Assembly: GCA_004144345.1 (NCBI GenBank)
Contig: SEEL01000041.1
Coordinates: 1-32,449 of the forward strand
Source of the DNA: Hyphomicrobiales bacterium
GTDB taxonomy: Bacteria; Pseudomonadota; Alphaproteobacteria; Rhizobiales; Devosiaceae
Direction of reading: 5' to 3'
DNA length: 32,449 nt
The translations under genes and the position numbers were made by a program. Under the pieces are notes generated by a model. The model was not told where the DNA came from and ran no database searches. It worked only from the letters and a program-made list of their open reading frames with translations. Of this stretch, positions 17,830 through 28,970 are shown one piece after another; position 1 is the stretch's first letter, and every line of letters starts with the position of its first letter.

Positions 17830-19343
17830 CTTTCTTGACCGACCATCTGCTCACCGTCATCACCTTCCTGCCGGTGCTGGGCGCGCTGCTGTTGCTGCTG
17901 GTCCCCGGCAATGACGAGAAAGGCAAGAACCTCGCCCGCACCATCGCGCTCATCACCTCGGTCGTGACTTTCGCGCTGTCACTGTGGATGTGGTCGCTGT
18001 TCGACCCGGCTAATCCTGGCTTCCAGTTCGTCGAGAACTACGAGTGGATCGGCGCCTCCATCGGCTACCGCATGGGCGTCGATGGCATCTCGTTCCTGTT
18101 CGTCGTGCTGACGGCGTTCCTGATCCCGTTCTGCGTGCTGGCGAGCTGGGGCTCGATCCAGCACCGCGTCCGCGAATACATGATCGTCTTCCTGATCCTG
18201 GAGACGCTCTGCATCGGCGTGTTCACGGCGCTCGACCTGGCCATGTTCTACGTCTTCTTCGAAGGCAGCCTGATCCCGATGTTCCTCATCATCGGTATCT
18301 GGGGCGGCAAGCGGCGCATCCAGGCGGCCTACAAGTTCTTCTTCTATACGTTCACCGGCTCTGTACTGATGCTGCTCGCCATCATGGCGATGTACTGGCA
18401 GGCCGGCACGCTCGATATCCGGACGCTGCTGGGCTTCAAGTTCGACCCGGGCATGCAGACCTGGCTGTGGCTCGCCTTCTTTGCCAGCTTCGCAGTGAAA
18501 ATGCCGATGTGGCCGTTCCATCGCTGGCTGCCCGAGGCGCACGTCGAGGCGCCGACTGCAGGTTCTGTGATCCTCGCCGCGATCCTGCTGAAACTCGGCG
18601 GCTATGGCTTCATCCGCTTTTCGCTGGCGATGTTCCCCGACGCCTCGGCTATGTTCGCGCCGTTCGTCTTCACCCTGTCGATCGCGGCCATCATCCTCAC
18701 CTCGCTCATCGCGCTGGTGCAGACCGACATCAAGAAGCTGATCGCCTATTCGTCGGTTGCCCATATGGGCTTCGTCACCATGGGGATCTTTTCGGGCAAC
18801 GTCATGGGCATCCATGGCGCCGTGTTCCAGATGATCTCGCACGGCATCGTGTCGGGCGCGCTCTTCCTGTGCGTCGGTGTAGTCTATGATCGCCTCCATA
18901 CCCGCGATATCGAAGCCTATGGCGGCCTCGTTGAGCGCATGCCGCGCTACGCCTTCGCCTTCATGGTGTTCACCATGGCAAACGTAGGCCTGCCGGGCAC
19001 ATCGGGCTTCGTCGGTGAATTTCTCACCATGATCGGCGTGTTCCAGGTCAACACCTGGGTGGCGTTCTTCGCCGCGTTCGGCGTCATCCTGTCGGCCGCC
19101 TATGCGCTCTGGCTTTATCGCCGGGTCATCTTCGGTGCCCTGACCAAGGAATCGCTCAAGGGCATGCTTGATCTCGACCGGCGCGAAATCGCCGTGCTCG
19201 TGCCGCTGCTCATCCTCACCATCCTGTTCGGCTTCTGGCCGGCGCCCATCCTCGATGCGACCGCGGCATCGGTGGCCCTCGTCGCGGAAAACTTCGGCAA
19301 CGCCATCGGGACCGTCGCGCCCGTTGTGGCAGCGGCGCACTAG
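17826..19343 (+). CDS. nuoM: NADH-quinone oxidoreductase subunit M
   Basis: 505 residues, the middle antiporter-like pump subunit (ND4), about 14 helices. The pump lysine is Lys225 in [20 protein letters not shown]. The conserved Glu lies in [17 protein letters not shown], which couples to the neighbouring subunit. [18 protein letters not shown] is the usual signature. The ATG overlaps the nuoL stop. Confidence 0.98.
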   Translation: MTFLTDHLLTVITFLPVLGALLLLLVPGNDEKGKNLARTIALITSVVTFALSLWMWSLFDPANPGFQFVENYEWIGASIGYRMGVDGISFLFVVLTAFLIPFCVLASWGSIQHRVREYMIVFLILETLCIGVFTALDLAMFYVFFEGSLIPMFLIIGIWGGKRRIQAAYKFFFYTFTGSVLMLLAIMAMYWQAGTLDIRTLLGFKFDPGMQTWLWLAFFASFAVKMPMWPFHRWLPEAHVEAPTAGSVILAAILLKLGGYGFIRFSLAMFPDASAMFAPFVFTLSIAAIILTSLIALVQTDIKKLIAYSSVAHMGFVTMGIFSGNVMGIHGAVFQMISHGIVSGALFLCVGVVYDRLHTRDIEAYGGLVERMPRYAFAFMVFTMANVGLPGTSGFVGEFLTMIGVFQVNTWVAFFAAFGVILSAAYALWLYRRVIFGALTKESLKGMLDLDRREIAVLVPLLILTILFGFWPAPILDATAASVALVAENFGNAIGTVAPVVAAAH

Positions 19344-19352
19344 GAGACCAGC

Positions 19353-20797
<1,445 letters not shown>

Positions 20798-20798
<1 letters not shown>

Positions 20799-21628
20799 TG
20801 GCCAATTTCTGGCTGGGCCCGATAGCGAGTGCGCGGGGCTACCGGCTCCACGCCTTCGACGAGATCGGCTCGACCAGCACCGAAGCTGCCCACGCCGCCG
20901 AAACTGGTGACGTGGGCGAAATCTGGTTTGCTGCGCTGAAGCAGACGGCCGGACGCGGTCGCCGTGGTCGTGCCTGGGAGACGCCCTCGGGCAATCTCGC
21001 CGCCAGCCTGATGATCGTGCCGGACTGTGATCCTGCCATTGCCGCCACTCTCGGCTTCGTCGCCGGCGTGGCGCTCAACCGCGCCCTCAACGAAACTCTG
21101 CCCGAGGGCATCCTCAAGCAGGGTGTCGATGGTGCCGGTCCCGCGAGCGGGCCGGGGCGGGTCGCCCTCAAATGGCCGAACGACGTTCTGGCCGATGGCG
21201 CCAAGCTTGCTGGGATCCTGCTCGAGGCGCAGAAGCGTACGGATGGCCGGCACGCCGTGGTCATCGGCTTCGGCGTCAACATCGTATCTGCACCCACGGG
21301 GTTGCCTTATCCGGCGACCTCGCTGGCCGACCTCAAGGCGGGCGTCACCGCCGAAACCATCTTTGCCGCATTGGCAGAGGAGTGGGTGGTGGCCTATGAA
21401 CTCTGGGACAATGGCCGGAACGTTCCGGACATCCTCCGCCTCTGGCGCGCCTCGGCCGCCGGCATCGGGGCCGAAGTTGCGGTCCGACGCGACGGCGACG
21501 TGGTGCGCGGCATTTTTGAGAGCATCGATGACAGCGGCCGGCTGATTGTGCGGGCCAATGATAATTCGCGTATCGCGATAACCGCGGGCGACGTCCATTT
21601 CGGCGTCACCGCCAGTGTGAGGGCCTGA
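20798..21628 (+). CDS. birA: Biotin--[acetyl-CoA-carboxylase] ligase
   Basis: 276 residues from the GTG at 20798. It joins biotin through biotinyl-AMP to the carrier protein of acetyl-CoA carboxylase in the cytoplasm. It lacks the N-terminal helix-turn-helix of E. coli BirA, so it is a ligase only, not a repressor. The active-site loop QTAGRGRRGR (49-58) and KWPNDVLADGAKLAGILLEA (from Lys125) are clear. A small SH3-like C-terminal domain follows. The frame is open far upstream inside nuoN, but the BPL fold begins with YRLHAFDEIGST, so the GTG overlapping the nuoN stop (TAGTG) is the natural start. nuoN-birA-rnj is a linkage I recall from other Hyphomicrobiales. Confidence 0.93.
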
Positions 21629-23304
21629 TGGCCAAGGCATTTCCAGATGAACTCGTCTTCGTCCCGCTTGGTGGCGTTGGCGAAATCGGCATGAATATGG
21701 GCGCATACGGCTTTGGGCCGCGCAACGCCCGCAAATGGATCGTCGTCGATTGCGGCGTTACCTTCGCGGGACCGTCGCAGCCGGGCATCGAGCTCATCAT
21801 GGCCGACCCCACCTTCCTTGAGGACAATGCCGATGACGTGCTGGCGCTGATCCTGACGCACAGCCACGAAGACCATTACGGCGCCGTTCTGGACCTTTGG
21901 CCGGCTTTCGACCGTCCGGTCTACGCCACCGATTTCACTGCGGCGATGCTCACTGCCAAGCGGGCCGCCGACAACATCGTCGACAATGTCGCGATCCGGC
22001 GCATGGTGGTCGGCCAGCCCTTCACGGTCGGCCCCTTCACAGTCGAGGCGATCAACGTCGCCCACTCGATTCCCGAGAGCTGCGCCCTCGCGATCACTAC
22101 GTCCATCGGCCGGGTGATCCACACCGGCGACTGGAAGCTCGATCCGAATCCCACTGGCAATGCCCCGACCGACGAGAAGCGGCTGGCCGAACTCGGCGCC
22201 GAAGGCGTGCCCACGGCGCTGATCTGCGATAGCACCAATGCGCTCAAGGACGGCACCAGCCCGAGCGAGGAAGCGGTCGCCGCCAATCTCGCCGAGCTCA
22301 TCGCGAGCGCGCCGCATCGCGTCGCCATCACGACGTTCGCCTCCAATGTCGGCCGCCTGATCGCCGTCGCCCGCGCTGCCGAACAGGCCGGCCGCCAGGT
22401 GGTCATGTCGGGCAGGGCGATGCACCGCATCTCCACCATCGCCCGCGAACTCGGCATGATGGAAGGCATTGCGCCCTTCCTCGACCAGGACGCTTTCAAG
22501 ACCCTGCCGCGCAACAAGATCGTGGTGCTCTGCACTGGCAGCCAGGGCGAAGCCCGTGCCGCCGTGGCCCGCATCGCCCGCGGCGAGCATCCGGCGATCG
22601 ACCTCAATGCCGGCGACCGGATGATCTTTTCGTCCTGGGCAATCCCCGGCAATGAACGTGAGGTCATCGACCTCCAGAACATGTTCATCGACCGCGGCAT
22701 CGAGATCGTTACGCAGAATGATCGGCTCGTTCACACCACCGGCCACCCGCGCCGCGAAGAGCTGAAGCGGATGTACGACCTGGTGAAGCCGCAGACTCTG
22801 GTGCCGGTACATGGCGAGGCAGCGCATCTCGAAGCGCACGCCGCGCTCGGTCGGCAGCACGGGATCGAGAACGTCGTCCATGCGCGTAATGGCGACATGG
22901 TCAGGCTCTTCCCGGATGTCTCGCACTTCCCCGGCGAGGTGCGTACCGGCGAGCTCTATCTCGACGGCAACATCCTCTGCACGCCGGACGAATCTGGCGT
23001 CAAAGAACGCCGCAGGCTGAGCTTTGGCGGCCATATCGTGGTCAGCCTCTGCGTCAACGGGAGTGGCCAGGTCGTGTCCGGCCCTGACGTCAGCATCGAG
23101 GGTTTGCCGCAGGTCGAGGACGATGATGAGAGCGTCGACGCGCTGGTGCGCGGGGTCGTCAATGGGACGCTCAAATCGATCCCACCCAAGCGCCGCTCCG
23201 ATCCCGAACTCGTCGACTCTGCCCTGCAGCGCGCCGTCCGTGGCGAGGTGAATGCCTGGTGGGGCAAAAAGCCTAATGTGACGGTCTTCGTCCACCGGAT
23301 ATAG
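21628..23304 (+). CDS. rnj: Ribonuclease J
   Basis: 558 residues, a metallo-beta-lactamase/beta-CASP ribonuclease acting in mRNA turnover and rRNA 5' maturation in alphaproteobacteria. The Zn-binding motif is His78-Ser-His80-Glu-Asp82-His83 in LTHSHEDHYGAV, with His146 (VAHSIPES) and His165/Asp168 (IHTGDWKLD) as further ligands. The beta-CASP motifs include CDSTNAL and SGRAMHR, and the late VPVHGEAAHL holds the conserved His. Length matches RNase J; a metabolic hydrolase of the fold would be much shorter. The ATG overlaps the birA stop by one base (TGATG). Confidence 0.95.
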   Translation: MAKAFPDELVFVPLGGVGEIGMNMGAYGFGPRNARKWIVVDCGVTFAGPSQPGIELIMADPTFLEDNADDVLALILTHSHEDHYGAVLDLWPAFDRPVYATDFTAAMLTAKRAADNIVDNVAIRRMVVGQPFTVGPFTVEAINVAHSIPESCALAITTSIGRVIHTGDWKLDPNPTGNAPTDEKRLAELGAEGVPTALICDSTNALKDGTSPSEEAVAANLAELIASAPHRVAITTFASNVGRLIAVARAAEQAGRQVVMSGRAMHRISTIARELGMMEGIAPFLDQDAFKTLPRNKIVVLCTGSQGEARAAVARIARGEHPAIDLNAGDRMIFSSWAIPGNEREVIDLQNMFIDRGIEIVTQNDRLVHTTGHPRREELKRMYDLVKPQTLVPVHGEAAHLEAHAALGRQHGIENVVHARNGDMVRLFPDVSHFPGEVRTGELYLDGNILCTPDESGVKERRRLSFGGHIVVSLCVNGSGQVVSGPDVSIEGLPQVEDDDESVDALVRGVVNGTLKSIPPKRRSDPELVDSALQRAVRGEVNAWWGKKPNVTVFVHRI

Positions 23305-23312
23305 GCGCTCCC

Positions 23313-23561
23313 ATGTTTCCAGCCACCTACATCGCCATCTACGCCATCGTCTGGTGGGTTTGCCTGTTCATCGTGTTGCCCTTCGGGGCGCGCAGCCAGC
23401 ACGAGGCTGGCGGCGAGATCGTGCGCGGCTCGGAGCCTGGTGCGCCGGTCATGCCGATGTGGGGGCGTCGCTTCCTGATCACCACGCTGTTGTCGGTTCC
23501 GGTTACAGCGCTGCTGCTCTGGGCGATCTCTGCACCGTGGTTGCAGGAATACTGGAGCTGA
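23313..23561 (+). CDS. DUF1467 family small membrane protein
   Basis: 82 residues with two membrane helices (about 5-23 and 54-74). The stretch IVWWVCLFIVLPFGARSQHE and the following acidic GGEIVRGSEPGAPV link are hallmarks of DUF1467, a family of unknown function found next to complex I, RNase J or proS genes in Hyphomicrobiales. It lies 8 bases after the RNase J gene and 1 base before pepT, so it is probably co-transcribed. The family assignment is from memory of its consensus. Confidence 0.85.
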   Translation: MFPATYIAIYAIVWWVCLFIVLPFGARSQHEAGGEIVRGSEPGAPVMPMWGRRFLITTLLSVPVTALLLWAISAPWLQEYWS

Positions 23562-23562
23562 C

Positions 23563-24792
23563 ATGGTCGACACCGTTCTCGATCGCTTCCTGCGCTATGT
23601 CGTCATCGACACGCAGTCGGACGTCACGTCGCCGACACAGCCTTCGACCGCCAAGCAGATCGATCTGAGCCGCGTACTGCTGGCCGAACTCAAGGCGCTC
23701 GGCCTCGACGCGACGCTCGATGGCAGTGGCTATGTCTACGCCACCATTCCGTCGAACACGGCGAAGGCGGTGCCGACCATTTGCTTCTGCGCGCATGTGG
23801 ACACCGCGCCGGATTTTTCCGGCACCGGCGTGAAGCCGCAGATTGTGCGGAACTACGACGGCGGCGACATCGTGCTGCCCGGCGACAAGAGCCGGGTTAT
23901 CCGGCCCGCCGACTACCCGGTGCTGAAGACGCAGATCGGCAATGACATCGTCACGTCGGATGGCACGACGCTGCTCGGCGCTGACGACAAGGCCGGCGTC
24001 GCCGAGATCATGTCGGCGGCCCAGCACCTTCTCGCCCATCCCGAGATCAAGCACGGCCCGATCTCGATCCTCTTCACCCCCGACGAAGAGATCGGCCGCG
24101 GCGTCGACAAAGTCGATCTCCAGCGGGTGGGGGCGCAGTTTGCCTACACCATGGATGGCAGCACGGCCGGGGAAATCCAGGACGAGACCTTCTCCGCCGA
24201 TGGTGTCGGGATCGACATAACGGGTGTCGCTATCCATCCGGGCTTTGCGATCGGCAAGATGGAAAACGCCATCAAGATCGTCGGCGAAATCATCGCCAAG
24301 CTGCCCAGGACCATCTCGCCCGAGGCCACTGAAGGCCGTGACGGCTTCATCCATCCGGTCGGCGTCACCGGCACGATGGAAGGGGCCAAGCTCCAGCTGA
24401 TCGTCCGCGACTTCACCGAAGGCGGCCTCGCCGACAAGGAAGCGCTGCTCGAGGGCATCGTCCGAGACGTGCTGAAGTCGTGGCCGGGCTCCGGCTATGT
24501 CTTCAAGGTGACCGAGCAGTATCGCAACATGAAGATCGTGCTCGACTGCAATCCCGAGATTGTCGACTACGCGATGGAGGCCGTCCGCCGCGCCGGTATG
24601 GCACCGGCGCTGACCAGCATCCGGGGCGGGACCGACGGGTCGCGGTTGAGCTTCATGGGCCTGCCCACGGCCAATATCTTCGCGGGCGGCCATGCTTTCC
24701 ACTCGCCGCTGGAATTCGTGTCGGTGCAGGACATGCAGCGGGCGGTGGATACCATCGTCCACCTCGCCGCGATCTGGGAAGAACGCGCCTGA
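23563..24792 (+). CDS. pepT: Peptidase T (tripeptidase)
   Basis: 409 residues, the usual length for the M20B aminotripeptidase that removes the N-terminal residue of tripeptides in the cytoplasm. The two-zinc site is complete: His78 and Asp80 in CAHVDTAPD, bridging Asp141 in LLGADDKAGV, catalytic Glu175 and ligand Glu176 in PDEEIGRG, and His377 in GGHAFHSPLEF. YTMDGSTAGE supplies another acidic ligand. GGAG lies upstream of the start. It is the last gene of the rightward run that begins at nuoA and converges on the YjbR gene with only 2 bases between stops. Neither a promoter nor a terminator of its own is visible. Confidence 0.95.
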   Translation: MVDTVLDRFLRYVVIDTQSDVTSPTQPSTAKQIDLSRVLLAELKALGLDATLDGSGYVYATIPSNTAKAVPTICFCAHVDTAPDFSGTGVKPQIVRNYDGGDIVLPGDKSRVIRPADYPVLKTQIGNDIVTSDGTTLLGADDKAGVAEIMSAAQHLLAHPEIKHGPISILFTPDEEIGRGVDKVDLQRVGAQFAYTMDGSTAGEIQDETFSADGVGIDITGVAIHPGFAIGKMENAIKIVGEIIAKLPRTISPEATEGRDGFIHPVGVTGTMEGAKLQLIVRDFTEGGLADKEALLEGIVRDVLKSWPGSGYVFKVTEQYRNMKIVLDCNPEIVDYAMEAVRRAGMAPALTSIRGGTDGSRLSFMGLPTANIFAGGHAFHSPLEFVSVQDMQRAVDTIVHLAAIWEERA

Positions 24793-24794
24793 CG

Positions 24795-25121
24795 TTAGCG
24801 CTTGCGGACGGTCTTCGTCCGCCCGTGCTCCCAGGCCATCTTTAGGGCATCGCCCAGTTCGGACTTGCCGATAGCCCTGAGGTCGACGCTGGTCCAGCCC
24901 GCGAGACCCCATTTGTTGGGGAGCTGGGTGTAGATCTCGGGCGCGAGCAGAGTCTTGAACTCCTGTTCCTCGGGCGTGAGGTTCAGATTCAGCGATTTGC
25001 CGTCGCCGGCGAGGGTGGCGTAGATGCGGACCACCTTGAAGGCGGCGCGGTCGAAATGCGGGTGTTCCGTCGTTCCTTCGAGAGCCAAAGCAAGCTTCCG
25101 GACATCTGCCGCCGTCGCCAT
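24795..25121 (-). CDS. MmcQ/YjbR family protein
   Basis: 108 residues. The N-terminal TAADVRKLALALEGTTEHPH, the central KSLNLNLTPEEQEFKTLL and the LPNKWGLAGWTSVDL motif are characteristic of the YjbR-like (CyaY-like fold) family. Members are small proteins of uncertain function, sometimes described as DNA-binding. A very strong ribosome binding site (GGAGGAAG) precedes the ATG. The gene runs against pepT and is divergent from proS. A leftward terminator sits just upstream (25132-25165), so it needs its own promoter between there and the start codon or must rely on readthrough. Confidence 0.85.
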   Translation of the reverse strand: MATAADVRKLALALEGTTEHPHFDRAAFKVVRIYATLAGDGKSLNLNLTPEEQEFKTLLAPEIYTQLPNKWGLAGWTSVDLRAIGKSELGDALKMAWEHGRTKTVRKR

Positions 25122-25131
25122 TACTTCCTCC

Positions 25132-25165
25132 GGAAAAGAAAAAGCAGGGCGCGAAGCCCTGCCGA
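25132..25165 (-). terminator. Strong leftward terminator upstream of the YjbR gene
   Basis: Read on the minus strand, GCAGGGC-TTCGC-GCCCTGC is a perfect 7-bp hairpin followed by TTTTTCTTTT. It points left, away from proS, and is not downstream of any confidently called gene. It therefore implies a short minus-strand transcript from the proS upstream region. Confidence 0.65.
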
Positions 25166-25204
25166 ATTAGTTTGATCGACAATACGTTGGTCTTAGGCAC
25201 ACTG

Positions 25205-25312
25205 TTAAGCGGCGGCCAACGCTCCTCCCTTGACGTTGTCGACGTCCGGCGACTTCGAGGCCGCCTGTAATTTATTGTGGGGGACCGTAACAACTCGGCT
25301 ACGGGCTGTCAC
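25205..25312 (-). CDS. Possible 35-residue small protein (tentative)
   Basis: From the GTG at 25312 the minus strand reads MTARSRVVTVPHNKLQAASK and continues to GGALAAA and a TAA stop. The second half uses GC-rich codons like the neighbouring genes. The stop lies 40 bases before a strong leftward terminator. Against it: no ribosome binding site precedes the GTG, and I recognise no family. It may be the end of a decayed gene or part of a noncoding RNA. Confidence 0.2.
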   Translation of the reverse strand: MTARSRVVTVPHNKLQAASKSPDVDNVKGGALAAA

Positions 25313-25424
25313 GTAGATTCTGCGACGTTTTCGCGTACGGCCAGAGGCTGGACTTGGCTTGACCGTTGCGCTTTGTGTACACCCCAAATGGCCGTCGAGT
25401 CGGCCCGGATTCCTTGGAGTTTTC

Positions 25425-26774
25425 ATGCGTCTCAGCCGGTACTTCCTGCCCGTCCTTAAAGAGTCGCCCAAGGAAGCCGAGATCGTCTCGCACAAGCTCA
25501 TGCTGCGCGCCGGCATGATCAAGCAGCAGGCGGCGGGCTCCTATTCCTGGCTGCCGCTCGGCTTCAAGGTGCTGAACAAGGTCATCCGCATCATCGAGGA
25601 AGAGCAGAACCGCTCGGGCGCCGTGCAATTGCTGATGCCGACGGTGCAGTCGGCCGACCTGTGGCGCGAATCCGGCCGCTACGACGACTACGGCAAGGAA
25701 ATGCTGCGCATCCAGGACCGGCACGAGCGCGACATGCTGTACGGGCCGACCAACGAGGAGATGATCACCGACATCTTCCGCACCTATGTGCGCTCGTACA
25801 AGGATCTGCCGCTCAACCTCTACCACATCCAGTGGAAGTTCCGGGACGAGGTCCGCCCGCGCTTCGGCACCATGCGGTCGCGCGAATTCCTCATGAAGGA
25901 CGCCTATTCGTTCGATATCGACGAGGCCGGCGCCAAGCGGGCCTTCCAGCGCATGTTCGTCGCGTATCTGCGCACCTTCTACCGCATGGGCCTCACGGGC
26001 ATTCCGATGCGCGCCGATTCCGGCCCCATCGGCGGCGACATGAGCTACGAGTTCCACGTCCTCGCCGAGACCGGAGAGAGCGCGGTCTATCTCGACGCCG
26101 ATCTGCTGGATAAGCCGATCCCGTCGATCGATACCGATTTCGGCAGCGATCTCGATCCGATTTTCAAGGATTGGACGTCGCTGTTCGCCGCCACCGACGA
26201 GATGACCGACGAGGCGACCTTCCGGGCGTCCGTTTCCGGCAACAAGCAGATGGCGGCGCGCGGGATCGAAGTTGGCCACATTTTCTACTTCGGCACGAAA
26301 TACTCTGAGCCAATGAAGGCCAGCGTCACCGGGCAGGACGGCAAGGACATCACCGTGCATATGGGCAGCTACGGCATCGGTCCGTCGCGCCTCGTGCCGG
26401 CGATCATCGAAGCCAGCCATGACGAGAACGGCATCGTCTGGCCGGTTTCCGTCGCGCCCTTCGAGACCGTGCTGATCAACCTCAAGGCCGGCGATGCCGA
26501 CACCGACGCGGCTTGCGCCAAGCTCTATGGCGAACTCGAGGCTGCGGGTATCGACGTGCTCTATGACGACCGGGACGCGCCGGCCGGCCAGAAATTCGCT
26601 ACCGCTGATTTGATCGGCATTCCGTATCAACTGATCCTCGGGCCACGTGGGTTGAAGGAAGGCCAGGCGGAGATCAAGCACCGCAAGTCCGGCGAGCGGG
26701 AGACGCTGCCGCTGGCCGATGCCGTTGCCCGGCTCAAGGGGCTGATCGAACCGCAAAGGCGCGACAAGGTTTGA
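25425..26774 (+). CDS. proS: Proline--tRNA ligase, short (alphaproteobacterial) form
   Basis: 449 residues. It charges tRNA-Pro. Class II motif 2 appears as [20 protein letters not shown] from about residue 139 and motif 3 as [14 protein letters not shown]. The C-terminal anticodon-binding domain contains [20 protein letters not shown]. The large editing insertion of the E. coli type is absent, giving the roughly 440-residue form of alphaproteobacteria. The ATG at 25425 begins [15 protein letters not shown], the family N-terminus, with GGAG 5 bases upstream; the in-frame GTG-like extension before it was rejected. Upstream, only weak promoter candidates exist (TTGGCT-18-TACACC). The stop overlaps the lolC TTG. 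Confidence 0.97.
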   Translation: MRLSRYFLPVLKESPKEAEIVSHKLMLRAGMIKQQAAGSYSWLPLGFKVLNKVIRIIEEEQNRSGAVQLLMPTVQSADLWRESGRYDDYGKEMLRIQDRHERDMLYGPTNEEMITDIFRTYVRSYKDLPLNLYHIQWKFRDEVRPRFGTMRSREFLMKDAYSFDIDEAGAKRAFQRMFVAYLRTFYRMGLTGIPMRADSGPIGGDMSYEFHVLAETGESAVYLDADLLDKPIPSIDTDFGSDLDPIFKDWTSLFAATDEMTDEATFRASVSGNKQMAARGIEVGHIFYFGTKYSEPMKASVTGQDGKDITVHMGSYGIGPSRLVPAIIEASHDENGIVWPVSVAPFETVLINLKAGDADTDAACAKLYGELEAAGIDVLYDDRDAPAGQKFATADLIGIPYQLILGPRGLKEGQAEIKHRKSGERETLPLADAVARLKGLIEPQRRDKV

Positions 26775-28135
26775 CCGACAGCACGGCCGCATCGACGTCC
26801 ACGGCTGGTCCGTTCTCCCGTTTCGAATGGATGATCGCGGGGCGTTACCTGCGGGCGCGCCGGCGTGAGACGTTCATCTCGGTGATCTCGTGGCTGACGC
26901 TGATCGGCGTGGCGCTGGGTGTGGCGACGCTGATCGTCGTGATGTCCGTAATGAGCGGCTTCCGCGAGGAATTGCTGACCAAGATCCTTGGCCTCAATGG
27001 GCATTTCACCGCCTATCCGATCGACCAGCGCTTCAACGACTATGACGAGACGGCGCTCAAGCTCGAAGAGGTGGACGGCGTCCTCTACGCCATCCCCTAT
27101 GTCGAGGGGCAGGCACTTGCCTCGGGCCTTTCGGAATCGACCGGCGTGTCGGTGCGCGGGATCGAGGCGTCATCGATCGAGAAGCTCGATATCCTCAAGG
27201 ATGGCGCCGTGCTTGGCGGCTGGGACCAGTGGGACCAGTCGACCGGCGTCGCCATCGGCCAGCGGCTGGCGGAAAAGCTCGGCCTCACCATCGGCGATCC
27301 GATCACCATCGTGAATCCGAACGGCGCCAGCACGCCTTTCGGCAAGACGCCGCAGATCCGGTCCTACCCGGTCAATGTCATCTTCAACCTCGGCATGGTC
27401 GAGTTCGACAGCCTGTTCGTCTACATGCCGATGCAGGCGGCGCAGACCTATTTCAAGCTGTTCGACGATGTGCTGCGGCCCGGAGCGGTCGAGCCCGGCA
27501 TCGACGCCACCGACGAAGAAATCGACGCGGCCTATGAGCGCCAGTACCAGGCGACGGCCGTTGAAGTGTTCATCGACAATCCGGACAACGTCACGCAGAT
27601 GCGCAACCGCATCCAGACCGACGTCGACCGTTCGCTGGTGCTTTATGACTGGCAGCAACGCAACGAGACCTTCTTTTCGGCGCTGCAGGTCGAGCGCATC
27701 GTCATGTTCACCATCCTCTCGATGATCATCCTCGTGGCGGCCTTCAACATCATCTCGAGCCTCGTGATGCTGGTGAAGGACAAGGCCAGCGATATCGCGG
27801 TGCTGCGCACCATGGGCGCGACGCGCGGCTCGATCATGCGCATCTTCTCGATGACGGGCTTTGCGATCGGCGTGGCCGGCACGGTGCTGGGCCTGATCCT
27901 CGGCCTCCTCGTCGCCTCAAACGCCGAGAGCCTGCGGGCCTTCGTGTCCAATCTTACGAATGTGCCGATTTTCCCGCCGGAAGTGTTCTTCCTGTCGAGC
28001 CTGCCGTCGCGCATCAATCCGGGCGAAGTCACCACGGTGGCCATCCTCGCGCTGACGCTGAGCTTCCTCGCGACGCTCTATCCGGCGTGGCGCGCGGCCC
28101 AATACGATCCGGTCGAGGCGTTGCGCTATGAGTGA
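26771..28135 (+). CDS. lolC: Lipoprotein-releasing ABC transporter permease (LolC/LolE family)
   Basis: 454 residues. With LolD it extracts lipoproteins from the inner membrane and passes them to a periplasmic carrier. [20 protein letters not shown] leads into the first membrane helix (about residues 36-60). A periplasmic domain of about 250 residues follows, then three C-terminal helices with [20 protein letters not shown], the FtsX/MacB coupling region. The start is TTG at 26771, overlapping the proS TGA; the conserved [10 protein letters not shown] segment rules out the first downstream ATG. Alphaproteobacteria usually have one permease, so it probably works as a homodimer. It overlaps lolD by 8 bases. 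Confidence 0.93.
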   Translation: MTDSTAASTSTAGPFSRFEWMIAGRYLRARRRETFISVISWLTLIGVALGVATLIVVMSVMSGFREELLTKILGLNGHFTAYPIDQRFNDYDETALKLEEVDGVLYAIPYVEGQALASGLSESTGVSVRGIEASSIEKLDILKDGAVLGGWDQWDQSTGVAIGQRLAEKLGLTIGDPITIVNPNGASTPFGKTPQIRSYPVNVIFNLGMVEFDSLFVYMPMQAAQTYFKLFDDVLRPGAVEPGIDATDEEIDAAYERQYQATAVEVFIDNPDNVTQMRNRIQTDVDRSLVLYDWQQRNETFFSALQVERIVMFTILSMIILVAAFNIISSLVMLVKDKASDIAVLRTMGATRGSIMRIFSMTGFAIGVAGTVLGLILGLLVASNAESLRAFVSNLTNVPIFPPEVFFLSSLPSRINPGEVTTVAILALTLSFLATLYPAWRAAQYDPVEALRYE

Positions 28136-28814
28136 GCCACATCTGAGGCTCAAGGGCGTCCACCGGCATTACGGGCAGGGCGAACGCATCGTGCGCGTGC
28201 TCGAAGCCGCCGATCTCACCGTCGAGCGCGGCGAACTGGTCGCGATCGTCGCGCCCTCGGGCGCCGGCAAATCGACGCTGTTGCATCTGAGCGGCCTGCT
28301 CGAGCGCCCGCAATCGGGCGAGATCGAGATCACCGGCATCCCGACGATGGGCCTTTCCGAGCGCGGCCGGACGCTGCTGCGCCGTACCACCATCGGTTAC
28401 GTCTATCAGTTCCACCATCTGCTGCCGGAGTTCTCGGCCATCGAGAACGTGACGCTGCCGCAGTTGATCGCCGGCAAGTCGCAGGCCGAGGCCGACAAGC
28501 GCAGCAATGAGCTGCTTGAGTTGCTGGGCGTCGGGCCGCGCGCGTCGCACCGGCCGGCCGAGCTGTCGGGCGGCGAACAGCAGCGCATCGCCATCGCCCG
28601 TGCGGCGGCCAACCGTCCGCGCGTCATTCTCGCGGACGAGCCGACCGGCAATCTCGATCCGGCGACGTCCGATCTGGTGTTCGCCGCGCTGCAGTCGCTG
28701 ATCCGCGACGAGGGTGCCGCTGGATTGATCGCCACGCACAATCACGACCTCGCCCGCCGGGCGGACCGTATCGTGACGCTGAAGGACGGGCTGATCCAGC
28801 CACTGGAACTCTAG
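28128..28814 (+). CDS. lolD: Lipoprotein-releasing ABC transporter ATP-binding protein
   Basis: 228 residues, a single nucleotide-binding domain. Walker A is APSGAGKST (42-50, with Ala in the first Gly position), the ABC signature LSGGEQ is at 146-151, and Walker [10 protein letters not shown] has Asp170 and catalytic Glu171. The H-loop is in [28 protein letters not shown] is the LolD-type Q-loop. The 8-base overlap with lolC and the proS-lolC-lolD order support the assignment over other MacB-type ATPases. Confidence 0.95.
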   Translation: MSEPHLRLKGVHRHYGQGERIVRVLEAADLTVERGELVAIVAPSGAGKSTLLHLSGLLERPQSGEIEITGIPTMGLSERGRTLLRRTTIGYVYQFHHLLPEFSAIENVTLPQLIAGKSQAEADKRSNELLELLGVGPRASHRPAELSGGEQQRIAIARAAANRPRVILADEPTGNLDPATSDLVFAALQSLIRDEGAAGLIATHNHDLARRADRIVTLKDGLIQPLEL

Positions 28815-28820
28815 GCTCCA

Positions 28821-28865
28821 GAAAGCAAAAGGCCCGGTCCAGGAGGTGGAGCTCCGGTCCGGGCC
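28821..28865 (-). terminator. Leftward terminator-like hairpin downstream of lolD
   Basis: On the minus strand GGCCCGG (28865-28859) pairs with CCGGGCC (28837-28831), with further inner pairs, followed by TTTTGCTTT. The loop contains CCACCTCC. On the plus strand there is no T run, so it is not an obvious lolD terminator. No minus-strand gene lies behind it, so it may end a small RNA or an antisense transcript. Confidence 0.45.
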
Positions 28866-28970
28866 AAGCCAAACGGGCGGCGAAGCCCGATCGACGGCGG
28901 GCCCATAACATAGCCATTCGGCGCCGTCGAGCCCGCTGGCGCCCCGCAATTGCCGCCGGTACCGTAAGGC

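Noticed and set aside
21394-23295. A 633-codon minus-strand frame opposite RNase J
   Set aside because: Shadow of the RNase J gene; no ribosome site and no motifs.
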